64,000 bases of DNA from Fulvia fulva (GCF_020509005.1 NC_063017.1:248001-312000); one strand, 5' to 3'. Positions 1 through 10,959 are shown, counted from the stretch's first letter. Made by a program: numbers and translations. The notes: a model not told the origin generated them from the sequence alone.

Positions 1-124
1 CCGAGTGGAAAAGCCACCACGACACAGGTAGCTTTCCAATCAGTATGACTTCTCGGGGATCCAAGCTAATAATTGCAGCCCATCTTCAACATCACAAGCC
101 CACAACAGTTTCCGAACAAGCGAC

Positions 125-667
125 ATGGCACAGTATCCGATCCCACCTCTTCTTCTACTCACCACCGATTCAGGTGCCCTCCTCGTCGCCGTATCCGTCA
201 TCGCAGCGTGGGCCTTGAACGCCTTCTCACTACTCGCCAAGTTCATCGGCATGGGCGCCGCCGAGGACGGTCGTGCTAGCGGCGAGAACAAGGTCCAGGC
301 ACTCGGCTTTGCGTTGATCATTACAGGCTTCTACCTGATCACCGTGGCAGTATGTGCAACGATACCTAACTGTACCAAGCGCAACGTCGATCTCGTCTAC
401 TACGCTCACGATTTAGTCTTGGCTCCAACCATGTCGATCGTCGTCTGCTAAGGTATGGTCATCGGCGCTGTGCTTTTGGTGCTCACGGCTGTTGAAGATC
501 AGAGCCGGAACACATGGCTTCATCAGCTGCCAGGTTGCGGTCTCGCCGGCACACGTGAGTGCTTGAAGCGCTTGGGAAGCGAGGACGACATGGAGGGCTT
601 GATTGGGAAGGATATGGGCGACAGCGAGAAGTCAAAGAGGACGGGTCCAATATCCTCGTTGTCGTGA
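125..667 (+). CDS. Small predicted membrane protein, splice structure uncertain
   Basis: I do not recognise the family. The frame opening at the ATG at 125 encodes two hydrophobic stretches (about residues 7-45 and 58-76), so it is probably membrane embedded. Unspliced it stops at 451 (108 aa). A second frame from 455 opens with another hydrophobic stretch and then a charged tail ending at 667. A GT at 354 with the AG at 451-452 would join the two frames (99-nt intron), but that donor (GTGCAA) is weak. The better donor GTATGT at 350 gives a different frame that ends near 567. The gene is probably real; its 3' half is unsettled. Confidence 0.4.
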
Positions 668-1147
668 GGAGTTTGTGCGCTGCAATCGCAATCAGCGCAT
701 GAAACCAAAATGCTGAATGAAGCATAGAGCTAAGAGGAAGGACGGGATTCTCGCATTCGGGAGACTTGAGAAGTCGTGCATGAATCAGTCGCTGCGAAGG
801 GACTAAGACGCTGAAGTACACAGTAGAGAAAGCTTTCACTGCAGCGAGTGTAGCTCGACCCCATCGGTCAAGCCACCACCAAATCAATATTTCAACCTCC
901 CTCAGAACAGCTTCCGCAGCCACCCACTCATCATCTTTCTAAAGCTGAACTTCCCGCAGTCCGCCCACCCCGGCTGCGGCACCACCAAACGCCCCATCTC
1001 ACCCTCATCAAGCGCCACCTGCGAAGCTTTCACCTTGATCGTCAACCTCTTCCCCTTGACAGACTTCTTCAACTGCTCTGCCAACATGCTCCTCAGCAGC
1101 TCGGGCTCCCCTAAAAAACCCGACTCCCCTAAGCAACCTGATTCTCG

Positions 1148-1174
1148 CTTCTTCTTCTTCTTCTTCTTCTTCTT
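1148..1174 (+). repeat. (CTT)9 microsatellite
   Basis: Nine perfect CTT units lie inside orphan gene A, where the minus strand reads them as a run of lysines. The divergent paralogue has no such run, so the repeat is an expansion specific to this copy. Confidence 0.9.
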
Positions 1175-1673
1175 CTCCTCCTCCTTCATGATCTTGCCCA
1201 CAGCCTTCCTGAACATCTGCCCGAGTTCGCGGCGCAGAGCCGGATAGTGTCCATCAGACTGCGGCAGATTTACGCAAAAGAGCACCAGCGCCTTCGACCT
1301 GTCGCCCTCTTCGTCATACTTGATCCTGAGTGTAAGGTCATTGAGACGCACACCCATGTCTTGATACACATCGAAGGTCACGTCCGCGATTGGAGGATGG
1401 ATAGCAGAGCCCACCAGTCGCTCAAATCGTTGCTAGTGATAAGCCTGCCCTTGTTCTCTGCCGTAGCCTTCTTTCGGGTATGTACCGAGCGAGACTTGAT
1501 TGGAGGGCGAGTTATAGCTGTCGATGCCGTGTTGGATGAAGAAGTGGAGGAATCTGCTGGTTCGAAGGGAGGGATCATTCTCGTCGATATCGACGGCGTT
1601 GTTGTCGTGGAAAGGGTCTTCGGCGGCTCGGACTTCTTCGTCGAGGTGGTGGTCTTCAGTTGGTGGACGTGAT

Positions 1674-1763
1674 GTTGCTGGTGCTGGGTTTGCTGGTGCT
1701 GTTTTTGCTGGTGCTGCCCTTGCTCGTGCTGACTTTACTGGCACTCCCCTTGCTCGTGCTATC
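1674..1763 (+). repeat. 15-nt tandem repeat, about six imperfect units
   Basis: Units resemble TTGCTGGTGCTG plus three variable bases. Read on the minus strand inside orphan gene A they give a five-residue periodicity of the xAPAx/xARAR kind. The period is a multiple of three, so copy changes keep the frame. Confidence 0.8.
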
Positions 1764-2095
1764 AGATCTGGTAATGACGTTCCTTGTCCTGAACATGCTG
1801 CTATTGCTTCGAAAGACATTGTTCTTTGTAGACGCTCGAGCACGTTCGTATTGGTGAAGCGCTGTGGGAAATGCTTGCTAATTAAAGATTCGTGGAAAGG
1901 CCTGGGAGGACGTTAGAACAATGCAGAAAGGACTTCTGTGCTCGAGCCCGAGGTCGAGCCTGGAATGGTGACAGAGCATCCTCTCCATGTGTTTGGAAAG
2001 TGTACCTTCTCGTGTAGCAAACGTGCCGAATGTCGCTCCTCTGTAGATATAAGCGCAAGTGTCTTTTGGGGTACTTCTGCTATGAATACTGTGAG

Positions 2096-2923
2096 ATGAA
2101 CATCGAAAGCATGCAAGCAGAATCCACCTCAAGGTAAGTTGGCCATGGCTATGTGAAAGAACTCGGGCCACTAACCACACGAAACAGTGACAAGAGCAGT
2201 AACACCCTGCCACACCCGGCAGGATCACCACACGTCCGAGAGCAACGTCGCAATGCCATCGCACCTCCCTCACCTGATCCCGAGGCACCCATGATCTGGC
2301 ACTTCTTCGTCCAAAATGGCATCCACATGCACGCACTTTCCCACGGCAAATATCTCGGAAGTCATCCAAGCGACACTGCCGACTCAACAGAATCAAGAGA
2401 CGAAGCCCAGATCCAAAGCTATCTGTCCCGTCTGGAGGATGCCGGAAGAGCGCTAGACGCCCCAATCGTGCAGCTCACCTTCGACCTCCGAGGACGAAGA
2501 CTTCACCGCTATGGTCTTCGCTTCCATGACCTCACGATTCGAGTGAAGTTGATCGAAGTGGTGCGCGATGCGCCAGCGTTCCTGGTCTGTCTCGGAATGC
2601 CGCAGGTGAGCGTGGAGTACGATGACCTAGCTGCGCGGGTAGCGAGTCTATTCATCAATCGGCTTATGGACTTTCGCGACGACGCTTCGGGCCAGTCGGC
2701 GAACGTTTGGCCAGGATACAACGAGGTACTTCGAGCACTTCTGGAGCCAGGCCGGACCATCGAAGACGAGAGCTTCCAAGTCAAGATCAATGACTCCGCG
2801 GTGGCGCGTGACCCGGAGGACCTCACTGCGTTGCCAGTCTCAGCGCCAGGTTGGTCACAGCCGAGCAGTCTGAAGTTTAAGAAGCAGAATGCTAGTTGGC
2901 CGGTTGCGTTCTGGCGGACATAG
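2096..2923 (+). CDS. Orphan gene B, intact paralogue of orphan gene A
   Basis: Exons are 2096-2133 and 2188-2923, with a 54-nt intron (GTAAGT donor, CTAAC branch point, ACAG acceptor), giving 257 aa. The first exon supplies the ATG at 2096. The protein has a disordered, Ser/Pro-rich N-terminus, an HFFVQNGI motif near residue 50, a central mixed alpha/beta stretch with LTIRVK, and a C-terminal APGW motif. The divergent gene at 902-1843 shares these landmarks in the same order, so the two arose by inverted duplication and share a roughly 250-bp intergenic region. I recognise no domain and see no signal peptide or membrane segment. Confidence 0.7.
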
Positions 2924-3062
2924 AACCATCGGGTTGGAGGTTTCGTGGCATGTTGGAGGTGGCCGGGTACTGGTAATGCTTGGCGTGCGATGTTCGTCAA
3001 AGCATGTAGAAGCTAATTGACGATGCTCACGTGCTGTCGAGATTTCATGATGGCAGACCTGT

Positions 3063-4015
3063 TCATGCCTTGGCACCTTTCGTCTTGATCTGGAATGTGG
3101 CGCTGGGTATCTCTGTCGTCTCTGCTGTTATCGTGACATCTACGCCAAGGCCTTGTAGCGCACCTCTGATGACGCCACGGGGGAAGTAGAGGTACTGAAG
3201 GGACAATTATCAGCTACCGTTGGCTATGTGCAAGTTGATGACCAGACTCACTATCTGTGCCCGTCGTAGCGCATCCTCTGCTGCTTTGGGGCCTGCTCTT
3301 CGATCTACGCTCATGCGAGATATAGGCTGGAAGCGGGAGTCGGTCAGGACGAATACGCCTGCAGTCAGTCAGTATGTGTTCTTGACTGTGAACGCTTTCT
3401 TTGCGGCTTCATTACCTCGGTGATTCGTCTTGAGGTTGTCAATCTGCTTCCGGAACAGTAGTTGCCATAGGTCCTTGCAGATGAACTTGATAGCTTCGAG
3501 CGGTGTTGTTGGTCGAGGCTTGCCGGCCGAGAAGCTGCGATAAGCATGGTCAGTAAAACCAGCGTCATTAGGTGTGCTGCCGTCCTTGGGTGGCATACCT
3601 ACCGCTCTACCAGGCCTTGCCCAACCCTGTATCCTAGGCCATCCAGGCGCCAGAAAACCGCCTCTCGTGTCTCATCATCCATCACTGTCGCTGCTCCCAG
3701 CGCTGTGGACCGCATGCCATCTGCTGTAGAAGAGTCCTTGACGGAGCTCGCACTTGTCCCATCTGTCACTGTGACTGTTGGCGCGTTACTCTCCCTCTCC
3801 TGGCCTTTCGGCGTGTTCGCAACAACAGCATCCTTGTGAAAAATCTTCGATCTCTTGAACTCGTCTACCAATGCTTGTTCTCGTGCATGTAACTGGTCTG
3901 TAATCCGTTGTGCCAGTGGGACGAGTTCGATGAGCAGGAAGTCGAGGCATGAGACGTTCAGCTTCGGATTATTGAGGTCTTCCGTATCTGCCTGCGACGG
4001 CGGGACTTTGGACAT
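3063..4015 (-). CDS. trs33: TRAPP complex subunit Trs33 (TRAPPC6-like)
   Basis: Four exons read from high to low coordinates: 4015-3603, 3534-3416, 3358-3252 and 3194-3063, giving 256 aa. Introns are 68, 57 and 57 nt with consensus ends. The protein shows the Bet3/Trs33 fold signatures: [10 protein letters not shown] near the N-terminus, [15 protein letters not shown], a FICKDLW...[13 protein letters not shown] stretch, and a C-terminal [13 protein letters not shown]. Trs33 is a core subunit of the TRAPP tethering complexes that activate Rab GTPases in ER-Golgi and intra-Golgi traffic. An acidic, Ser/Thr-rich insert of about 50 residues sits between the first helix and the conserved core. I chose the ATG at 4015 because conserved sequence starts shortly after it; the frame stays open upstream. 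Confidence 0.93.
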
Positions 4016-5060
4016 TGCTATCGTTACTGGATCCGGACGAGCATCTGGAGGTGGAGATGTGTAAGGTTGACGGAGCAGCATGAAATGGATGTAGACTCGA
4101 AGTGTCGATGGACCGCGGTCACGTGTTAACGTGTTGATCGGAAGCAGAAGGTGCAGCCGACATTGGCCCATCTCGAAGGCCAACAACAGCACGACTTACT
4201 TGTACACCAACTATGATACATTCTGATGACCGTTTCAGAGACACAATACCCTTATGAGATCTGGAAATCAAACGAGGACTCCCGACCGTGACGCCTTCCC
4301 AAGCGCCACCTTGACTCAGGTGCATCTTAGTGCCCAATGCAGCACTGCTTTATTCGAACATCAGGTCGTGGGCCTGTCATCTGTTGAATGTCACCAACCT
4401 GGGCTATGACCGGACTTAACTGCCACTGGACTCGCTAGCAGTAGCAACATGAAGCGCTTCGACCCTGTGCTTCTTGGTTACAGGATCTTCGACTGGGTGG
4501 TAGCGTGGGACGTTTAGAGCCTTGCCACCATCATCAGTGCCCGGAGCCCTACGACGGCAACTAGTGAAAGAACAAGTCTGCTCACCGCTCCAGATATGCG
4601 CGCTCTTCAGAAGTCACAACAGCAATCGAATCGTCCTTAGATGCCGAGAAGGCGTGGCTGTGTGAGTACTGATCGACGATGAACGCGCTATTAAACAGTT
4701 CAAGTAAGATTTATTCTCGAGCCTGTACGCTCTACGGCGCCAAGACGTTCTCGGCATCATCTACTCGTAGCGATGGACGATGCGATCTATTTTGTGGGAT
4801 GCCCCAGTACCTGAGCAGCCACAACACTTGGAGTAGTACATAGGACAAGCTTCATGAACGTGTTAGCTACATGATGCGTGCGCCTGCGCAAGAGCGTAGA
4901 TCGCATTCGATGTGGGCACATGCAACCGCTATTGTGGAAGGAAGAGCATGGTCATCGGTAGAATGATTTTGGTGTAGTTACATATGCTTCGCTGTTGTGA
5001 TCCGAGCAACGAGTGCAAGCGATGAGATCATGCTTCGGCTTCGTCGACTTCTACCGCCGA
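4016..5060. other. Intergenic region without a recognisable gene
   Basis: About 1 kb between the Trs33 start and the alcohol dehydrogenase relic. Only short, unconvincing open frames are present on either strand. I saw no repeat, tRNA-like fold or transposon remnant. Confidence 0.5.
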
Positions 5061-5810
5061 TCATATCCCAGCATGCTTCTCGTTGACCAACACGAAACGA
5101 TACCTTGGAATCCCTTCCTCAAAGTCTACAATCGCCTTGTTCACGTCCTTCATCGACCTGAGGTTGACCCACGGTCGGATATTCTTCTCGGCAACCAACG
5201 CCAGCATCTCCTCAATCTGCCATGGCGCTCCAATAAGCGAACCGCCAAACCTGATTCCCTTCATCATGGACTGGAATTGCAGTGAGATCTGGCAGCTTAT
5301 CCTCTGGAGCTCCGACTTGGATGAACGTGCCGCGGGTTGAGCAAATTAAGGTAGCCGTCCAGTGGCATCTTTGGCGGAGACACAGTCGACACGACCAAAT
5401 CCAGACTCTTTGCATGCTTCTGTGCCCAATCTGCGTCGTGGTCTGTGCTGATATACTCATCAGCACCCAACTTAAACGCATCCTCCCTCTTGCTATTCTT
5501 CCGACTGATAGCCACGACCCGGTCAGCTCCGAGCGCCTCGGCGAATAGCACAGCGAAGTGCCTCAGTCCTCCCAACCCAATGACTTAGTCTTTCTTCCCT
5601 GGCCCACAGCCATTCAGCTTCAGCGGCGCATATACCGTTATCCCACCACAAAGCATCGGCGCCGCCTCCTCACTTGGTATAGATTCCGGAGTCTTGACGA
5701 CAAAATGCTCATGACACCGATGGTAATCCGCATACCCTCCATACGAGTCACTCCCATCCGCATACTTGAAGCCATACGCGTACGAACACGAAATCATCCA
5801 TGTGGTAGCA
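5061..5810 (-). pseudogene. Broken, 5'-truncated zinc-type alcohol dehydrogenase (Adh6/cinnamyl-ADH family)
   Basis: The minus strand retains the C-terminal two thirds of an NADP-dependent medium-chain alcohol dehydrogenase: a YGGYADYHR stretch, EEAAPMLCGGITVY, a degraded Rossmann glycine motif (GLGGLR where the family has GLGGLG), the KLGADEYI segment and the last helix up to a natural stop at 5061. The frame is broken three times: a TAA at 5585-5587 just before the Rossmann motif, a frameshift near 5325-5345 and another near 5260-5275. The catalytic-zinc half expected upstream of about 5800 is missing and the preceding sequence is unrelated. No set of introns repairs all this, so it is a dead fragment. 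Confidence 0.85.
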
Positions 5811-6304
5811 TCCTATCTACATAGACCGAAGGGAGTCGGCACTCCGATCTCACCGGCACGCTTCAGGTAGGGATCACGGCTTTCCATCAGTTGCTTACGG
5901 ACGAAGCTCGCGAAGCTGCCTGGCGCTGGAACCAATGAGTCTGCTGCTTCCCTGCTGCGCTTATGGCTTTCGGGCAACTCAGAGGTATCGAAACAATGAT
6001 GCAAATGGTCCTCAAGCTGCTCTTGGTGCTGGTGGAAGTGAGTGTAGTTCCGCGTGCGGACATGTGGCTGGTAAGGCTGTACCACGAGTCCACGACTACC
6101 TCACAGTGGTTTGCATCTCCATGTGTCCAGAATGTGGGGCTGATACATAAGATCAGTGATCGTGCCAGGGATGCTTGCCCAGATCCTTAGCAATCCGAAA
6201 ACAAGTCCCAGTGTGGTCCCGTTGATGATTACACTTTTTCTGAGTAAGGACCTTCCTGCTACTATGCCGCACGGGGAATCTATTGAGCCTTAATGGCTTC
6301 GCTT
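5811..6304. other. Region upstream of the ADH relic, no supported gene
   Basis: A minus-strand open frame at 5813-6085 lies in register with the ADH relic but shows no similarity to the missing N-terminal half of that family. I could not assign it. It may be debris from the event that truncated the dehydrogenase. Confidence 0.4.
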
Positions 6305-6866
6305 TCAGGATGGTCGACTTATCCGTGCCGGCACGGTCATGGTGCCGAGTATCTTCAACGACCTCACTCGGGCAAACGGTCCAACCTCAGACCCATTGTC
6401 GGGCACGGTCATACCGCTGGCCATCTTCATCGACTTCGCTCGGGCAAAAGGCCCACCAACCTCATTCTTGTTAATCGAGTTGCACTTTGAGCTCCTGGTA
6501 GAGTCGCACTCAACATATTCGCGCTCAGCCCAGACGTCGGTGTCGGCAGAAGCGCTCATATTAGTGTCGATGTTCTTCTGTGTCTCCAGGATCGCTGGCC
6601 AGTGGGCATCGTGCAGATACGTTAGATGGACGTGGACGAGGTTGCTGTACGTGGACAAGCTTCCTGTTCGTTTCCGGGCAATCAGGAAGGGGAAGCACAT
6701 GCTTGCCACTCCCGTTGCACAACACGAAGACCGCCTTCCCATCCACCGCGACACCGACGACCAAAGCCTTCAGCTTGCAACACCACGCACAACCCAACTC
6801 CAGCGAACAACGGCCAACATAGAGAAATTCACCGTTAATCCAACCGCCCCAAGATTCGAGCACCAA
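6305..6866 (-). CDS. Possible small repeat-containing protein
   Basis: A low-confidence model: exons 6866-6651 and 6577-6305 joined by a 73-nt intron (GTACAG donor, CTAAC branch, CACAG acceptor) give 162 aa in a consistent frame. The second exon ends with two copies of a 24-residue repeat carrying the motif GPFAR(A/V) and a shared MTVP end. No known domain is recognised. Support comes from frame agreement over the splice and from the in-frame repeat; no homology backs it. Confidence 0.3.
6331..6474 (+). repeat. 72-bp imperfect direct repeat, two copies
   Basis: The second copy begins 72 bp after the first, each opening with GCACGGTCAT and containing CTCGGGCAAA further in. The period equals 24 codons, so both copies stay in the same frame of the minus-strand candidate gene. 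Confidence 0.7.
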
Positions 6867-7171
6867 GTAACAGTCTGCACTGTCTCTATATCTCTTCTAT
6901 GTCCATAATCTGTCAAACATTATCTCTCTGTAGTATTTTATCTTATCCCTGCCCTTTTTTTAAGCTCATTGGGTATCATCAAGAGGAAAGTTGTGTATAA
7001 ACAACGCAAGTCCCCCATCACTTCGCTTCGCTTCGCATGCCCAACACCACGTCCACGTTCACGTCCATATATCGTGTCCCTCCCTCATGTGCAACAGCCA
7101 CGCAGGATTCCAAACACTAGCCTTGTCCCGCTCGGGATCGTCGTCGTCGTCAAGAGAGTGCAATGAGGCGC

Positions 7172-10100
7172 TCATTGCATATTCTTATTCGCCTTACTCT
7201 GCATTTTCGCCAAAGCTCTGGCATGCGCATCATTGATGCCTCCCATCCTCGCATGCGTATCCATCTGTTCTTGAATAACCTGCTTCTCATGTTCCTGCCG
7301 CTTCACCTCGTGCACGCTCTGCAGGCGCATAGCTCGCAGCATGTCTTGCTGGTTATCGTTGACCATGTAAGGATTCCGGTAATTGTTGGCGACCTGCTGT
7401 GAGGCGCGCCATTGGTTCCAGTTTTGGGCTTGTTTGTTGACGTCGTGGCTGCTTTGGCGTTTTGGTTGGTGCGAGTCGTAGAGTGGTTGCATGCCGCCTT
7501 GGCTGCTGATGCGGACTGGTCTGGGGGGTGTGACTTGGGGGAAGCCGTAGCCGGAGGCGTGGCGGGAGTTTAGGGGTCGGGCGGCTATTTCGGCGTTTTG
7601 GAGTTGGAGTTGTGATTGTCTTTGGACAAAGGCTTTGCGCTCGGCGAGGGTCATGTCTTCGTCGTCAATGTGGGTGGAGTCCATGGAGGCGGAGATTTTG
7701 CCTGATTGGAGACTACCTTCGCGACTGCCATCTTTGCTGTCGTGGGACAGGGTCTTGGGTGGCGTGTTGATGCCGAGACTGGTACTCGGCCTCATGAAGG
7801 ATGTTGATGTGAGGCGCTTGTCCAGTCGCTCCCTGCGCTCATCCATCAAGTTTGGCAGACTGGGTAAGGTGGAGAGTCGGTTGTCCCTGGAGGGCGCTCT
7901 CTCGGGAGATGAGGCAGGTGAAGTAACCAGTGGCTGCTCCAGTATAGGTGCCGAGACATTTCGCATCACATCGAGCGGCGTTGAGCCGGGCTCGGTACGC
8001 AGCAGCTGAGCACTGCTACTCCGCTTGCCTAGCGGCACGGACCAACTGTCGTCGCTGGCAGTGCTCTTGTGCGAGTAGATTGGCGTAGGCATTGCGACAG
8101 ATGTTCGTTCAGTGTACGTGCTCAACTTGCTGGGTTTCGCAACCACAGGCTTCGGCTCAGGTGGAGGTGGAGGTGTGGGTGGTGGCGGTGTGGGTGGTGA
8201 AGGAGGGGCTGGCGCTGCGTTGTTCTCGGCTGCGCGTGCAGCCTGAGATGCGTCACCGGCCTCAACGCGAACACACTCTGGATCGTCCATTTCAAGTTCC
8301 TCAATGGGCTCAGGTTCCGCTCGGCTGACCTCCATAGCCCATTCCTTGATGCGGTGTTTTCGCACAGGGCGGGAGGACTTCTGTTGCAGGCGGTCTATCA
8401 AATCTTGATCTGGCTGAGCTGCACCAGCAGTCATTCCGTTTTCAGACTTCTCGATCTCTGGCGTCGCTGGGCCATCGCGCAGGCGGCGACTGCTAGAGCT
8501 TTGGCGACGGCCACTGGAACTGAGTATGCTCAGCATACTGCGTCGCCTCCGAGGGCCAAGAGCATCGTTGTCCTCCTCCTCGAAGATGGCTTGCTCCTCG
8601 ATTTGAATTTCCGGACTTGGCGCAGGGTCCCACTGTTTGTATATGTCGAAGTCAAGCTGAACAGACAACTTGTCAGATTTGCCATCAGGCGCGGTGGCTC
8701 CCGTTGAAGAGGCGAGGTCACTGCCAGAGGGCGGCGGCGGTGGGACATCCTCTTCCTCCTCCTCCTCCTCCGTGATTTGAGGAGTGTCGCCACCCTTAGC
8801 TCTCTTAGCCTTCTTGTCTTCCACAGCTTCCATTGCCGCCTTCTCTTGGAGCGATTGCAGAGAGAGCCGCTTGACTGCGACACTGCGTCGATCTTTGATG
8901 GAGCTATTCGGCACATCGAGACTCGGGGTACCTGGCGTTGATGGTTCCGATGCCGCCTGCGATCCTTTCGCGCTGGCGTATGTCGTCTTACCAGTCGTCT
9001 CATCGTAGTATGGAGCATCGAAGAAGCTGAGCTCAGGAAGACTAGGCACCGTTGCCAACTTGCTCTGTGGGAGCAGGTTGGAGGTCGACATATTCGGCTC
9101 ACTGGCTGCAGTCCGAACCTGCACCAGTGGGTATGAGCAGCGCTTGTGGGATGTGGTCGTGGAGTTGTAGTCTTCATCAATGGAGCCAATGCCAGAATCG
9201 TGAATTTCCACACTCGGCATCTTCTTTCCATCATAGTCATGCTCCCATTGTGCGAGGGCATCCTTGTTCTCGGTCTCGACCCGCCGGCCAACGTCTTCTT
9301 CCCGGGCATCCCTTGCTTCCTCATCTTGGATGCGTTGAGCAGCGCGTTCCTGCCGTCGCTCTTTCACGACCTTCCAGATCTTGATCTGCGACATCGAGCC
9401 CAAGAAAGCGATGATAATGATAGCTGCGACCTCAGCACGGATCGGTCGAGTGATGGGATATGTATCTGTGAAAATTGGAAACACATCGTCGTTGAGATCT
9501 GCTGAAGGTTAGCACGAGTATGGAAGAGCTACCCCGGCCACTCACTCCAAATGTACAGCCAGAACTCTTTGAGGCCAGCTCTGGTGAAGCAGTCGAGGCC
9601 AAGCACAAAAGCCGTGGAGCCCGCCAACGCTGTAGAAATAATGATGCCGTACACACGGGTGAAGCGGCTGATGTAAAGACAGTAGGATACCACACAAAAG
9701 ATGGCAATGAGAATAATCTTGCCGACACTGCTCTTGATGGTTCCACCAGGAGCAAGGACCAGGAGCCACATGGCAAAACAGAATCCACCCAGGACACAGC
9801 CGAAACCTTCGGAGACTTCCTTGAAAATGAGGGAAGCGCCTGCGACGAGTATACCACCGACAACTCCAGCGACCAGGTATGCACCTTGGATGGCCACAGG
9901 CACGGGGGGCTTCATCAGGTATACGATCAGCACCTCAATGCTGAGAGCGACCAGAAGAGCTGTGCTTAGAAAGGTCTGGACACCTCTTCTCTTGATCCCG
10001 ACAAATCCTAAAATGGGGCCTGCAATCATCAGAAATGCACCAGCAATGCCCAGCGGCGGGTTGATCTTGGGTTCGATGGGAAGCGGGTTCTCAGCCGTGG

Positions 10101-10425
10101 CATTCTTGTCGCCTGGTAGGATTGATGGCGTGGTAGTAGGCACATCGACAACAGTGCCAGTCCTGGTGATCGGGGACGCCTCGTCTCCGGTCCGAGAAGC
10201 AGTCCTCGAGCCCTGGTCCTGATCGCTGTTGGTTGTAGAAGCAGGGTCTGTGGGCGCCGGACTGGAGGAGGGGTTATCTTCAGAATTCGTCGAGCTTGCT
10301 GGTGCATCGCTCGTGGTCGCAGCATCGTTGTTGTCCTGTCGTATTTGGAGGCCATGGCGTCCTGCTATGCGCTCTGCGCTTGATAACGCGAAAAGGAATG
10401 TGACGAGCGCATATTGGAAGCGCAT
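7172..10425 (-). CDS. Large multi-spanning membrane protein, DUF4203/TM7S3-TM198-like, with long disordered tail
   Basis: Exons are 10425-9546 and 9501-7172, giving 1,069 aa. The 44-nt intron has a GTGAGT donor, CTAAC branch and TTCAG acceptor. The order is a signal peptide (about residues 1-18), a Ser/Thr-rich ectodomain to about residue 125, seven or eight hydrophobic helices to about residue 335 (the last one encoded in exon 2), then a charged cytosolic tail of over 700 residues. The tail has acidic runs, a polyproline block near residues 715-745 and a Gln/Asn-rich end. Helix spacing fits the TM7S3/TM198-like domain of fungal DUF4203 proteins, whose activity is unknown. The topology suggests a cell-surface or vacuolar-membrane protein with a scaffold tail. 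Confidence 0.85.
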
Positions 10426-10534
10426 CTTTGTTGTTCAAAAGTATTTCCTTGGCCAAGTTGGTCGCGTTTGGTCCAGATGTTCAGCGCGTGCTTATACGAG
10501 CTATCCAGAGTGGCGCAAAAGTAGCCATAAATCG

Positions 10535-10959
10535 TTATAGCAATGCGAATAGAAGACCAAGTGGTAGCACCATATTCCAGAACAACAGTGCAGACGTCGT
10601 GAATGGCGTGGGTAGCGAGCGTGGTGTAGGTCGGACGAGGAAGAAGGTGAAAAGCACGAACGGTATTCGCAACAGCACTGAGATAGGCGCAAGAAGAGCA
10701 AGGCCCACCCAGTCAGATGCCAGATGAGAGGACCTCGACTTTCACGAGCGGCACGGAAGCTGTCTTTCTCCAACTCCAGGGAAGCGGCACTGGCACTCTT
10801 GCGCAAAACTCTGCTTTGTCGTTGGCGCATTGACAGCCAGTCAGACGTCATATCCGATAGTAGTCGAACGGTCACAATATCTAGTGCAGCTGAAAGAGGC
10901 AACTGCGAGGAGCTTAGCAAGGAAAACGCGGACCATCTGGCTCTCGTTGCTGGAAGCAC
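10535..10959 (-). CDS. Small predicted two-helix membrane protein
   Basis: Exons 10959-10734 and 10677-10535 give 122 aa. The 56-nt intron (GTCCTC donor, CTGAC branch, CTCAG acceptor) switches from a charged helical N-terminal half to a frame encoding two hydrophobic segments separated by a short basic/proline loop. Without splicing the downstream frame becomes a Cys/Ser/His-rich sequence unlikely to be protein. The donor is not the commonest form and I recognise no family, so the model is tentative. Confidence 0.4.

Larger units (their letters stand above)
902..1843 (-). pseudogene. Orphan gene A, paralogue of the 2096-2923 gene, interrupted by an in-frame TAG
   Basis: One reading frame runs from an ATG at 1843 to a stop at 902, broken only by a TAG at 1433-1435. 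The part before the TAG contains an HFFIQHGI motif matching HFFVQNGI in the divergent neighbour. The part after it matches the neighbour through LNDLTLRIK / FHDLTIRVK and a C-terminal PGW motif. Homology is colinear across the TAG, and no intron with usable splice sites and frame removes it. The N-terminal third carries a 5-residue Ala/Pro-rich repeat, and the middle a lysine run from a CTT microsatellite; the neighbour has neither. It is a recently broken copy, a read-through gene or a sequence error. The function of the family is unknown. Confidence 0.6.

Noticed and set aside
1660..1857. A strikingly leucine/valine-rich plus-strand open frame that looks like membrane helices
   Set aside because: It is the antisense reading of the 15-nt coding repeat in orphan gene A; the apparent hydrophobicity comes from the repeat unit.
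5061..5810. Repeat-induced point mutation as the cause of the ADH relic
   Set aside because: Two of the three breaks are indels, and I saw no local excess of C-to-T changes or AT enrichment.
8530..9324. A 264-codon minus-strand open frame inside the 7172-10425 gene
   Set aside because: It overlaps the real frame throughout, has Arg-rich shadow composition, and shows no domain.
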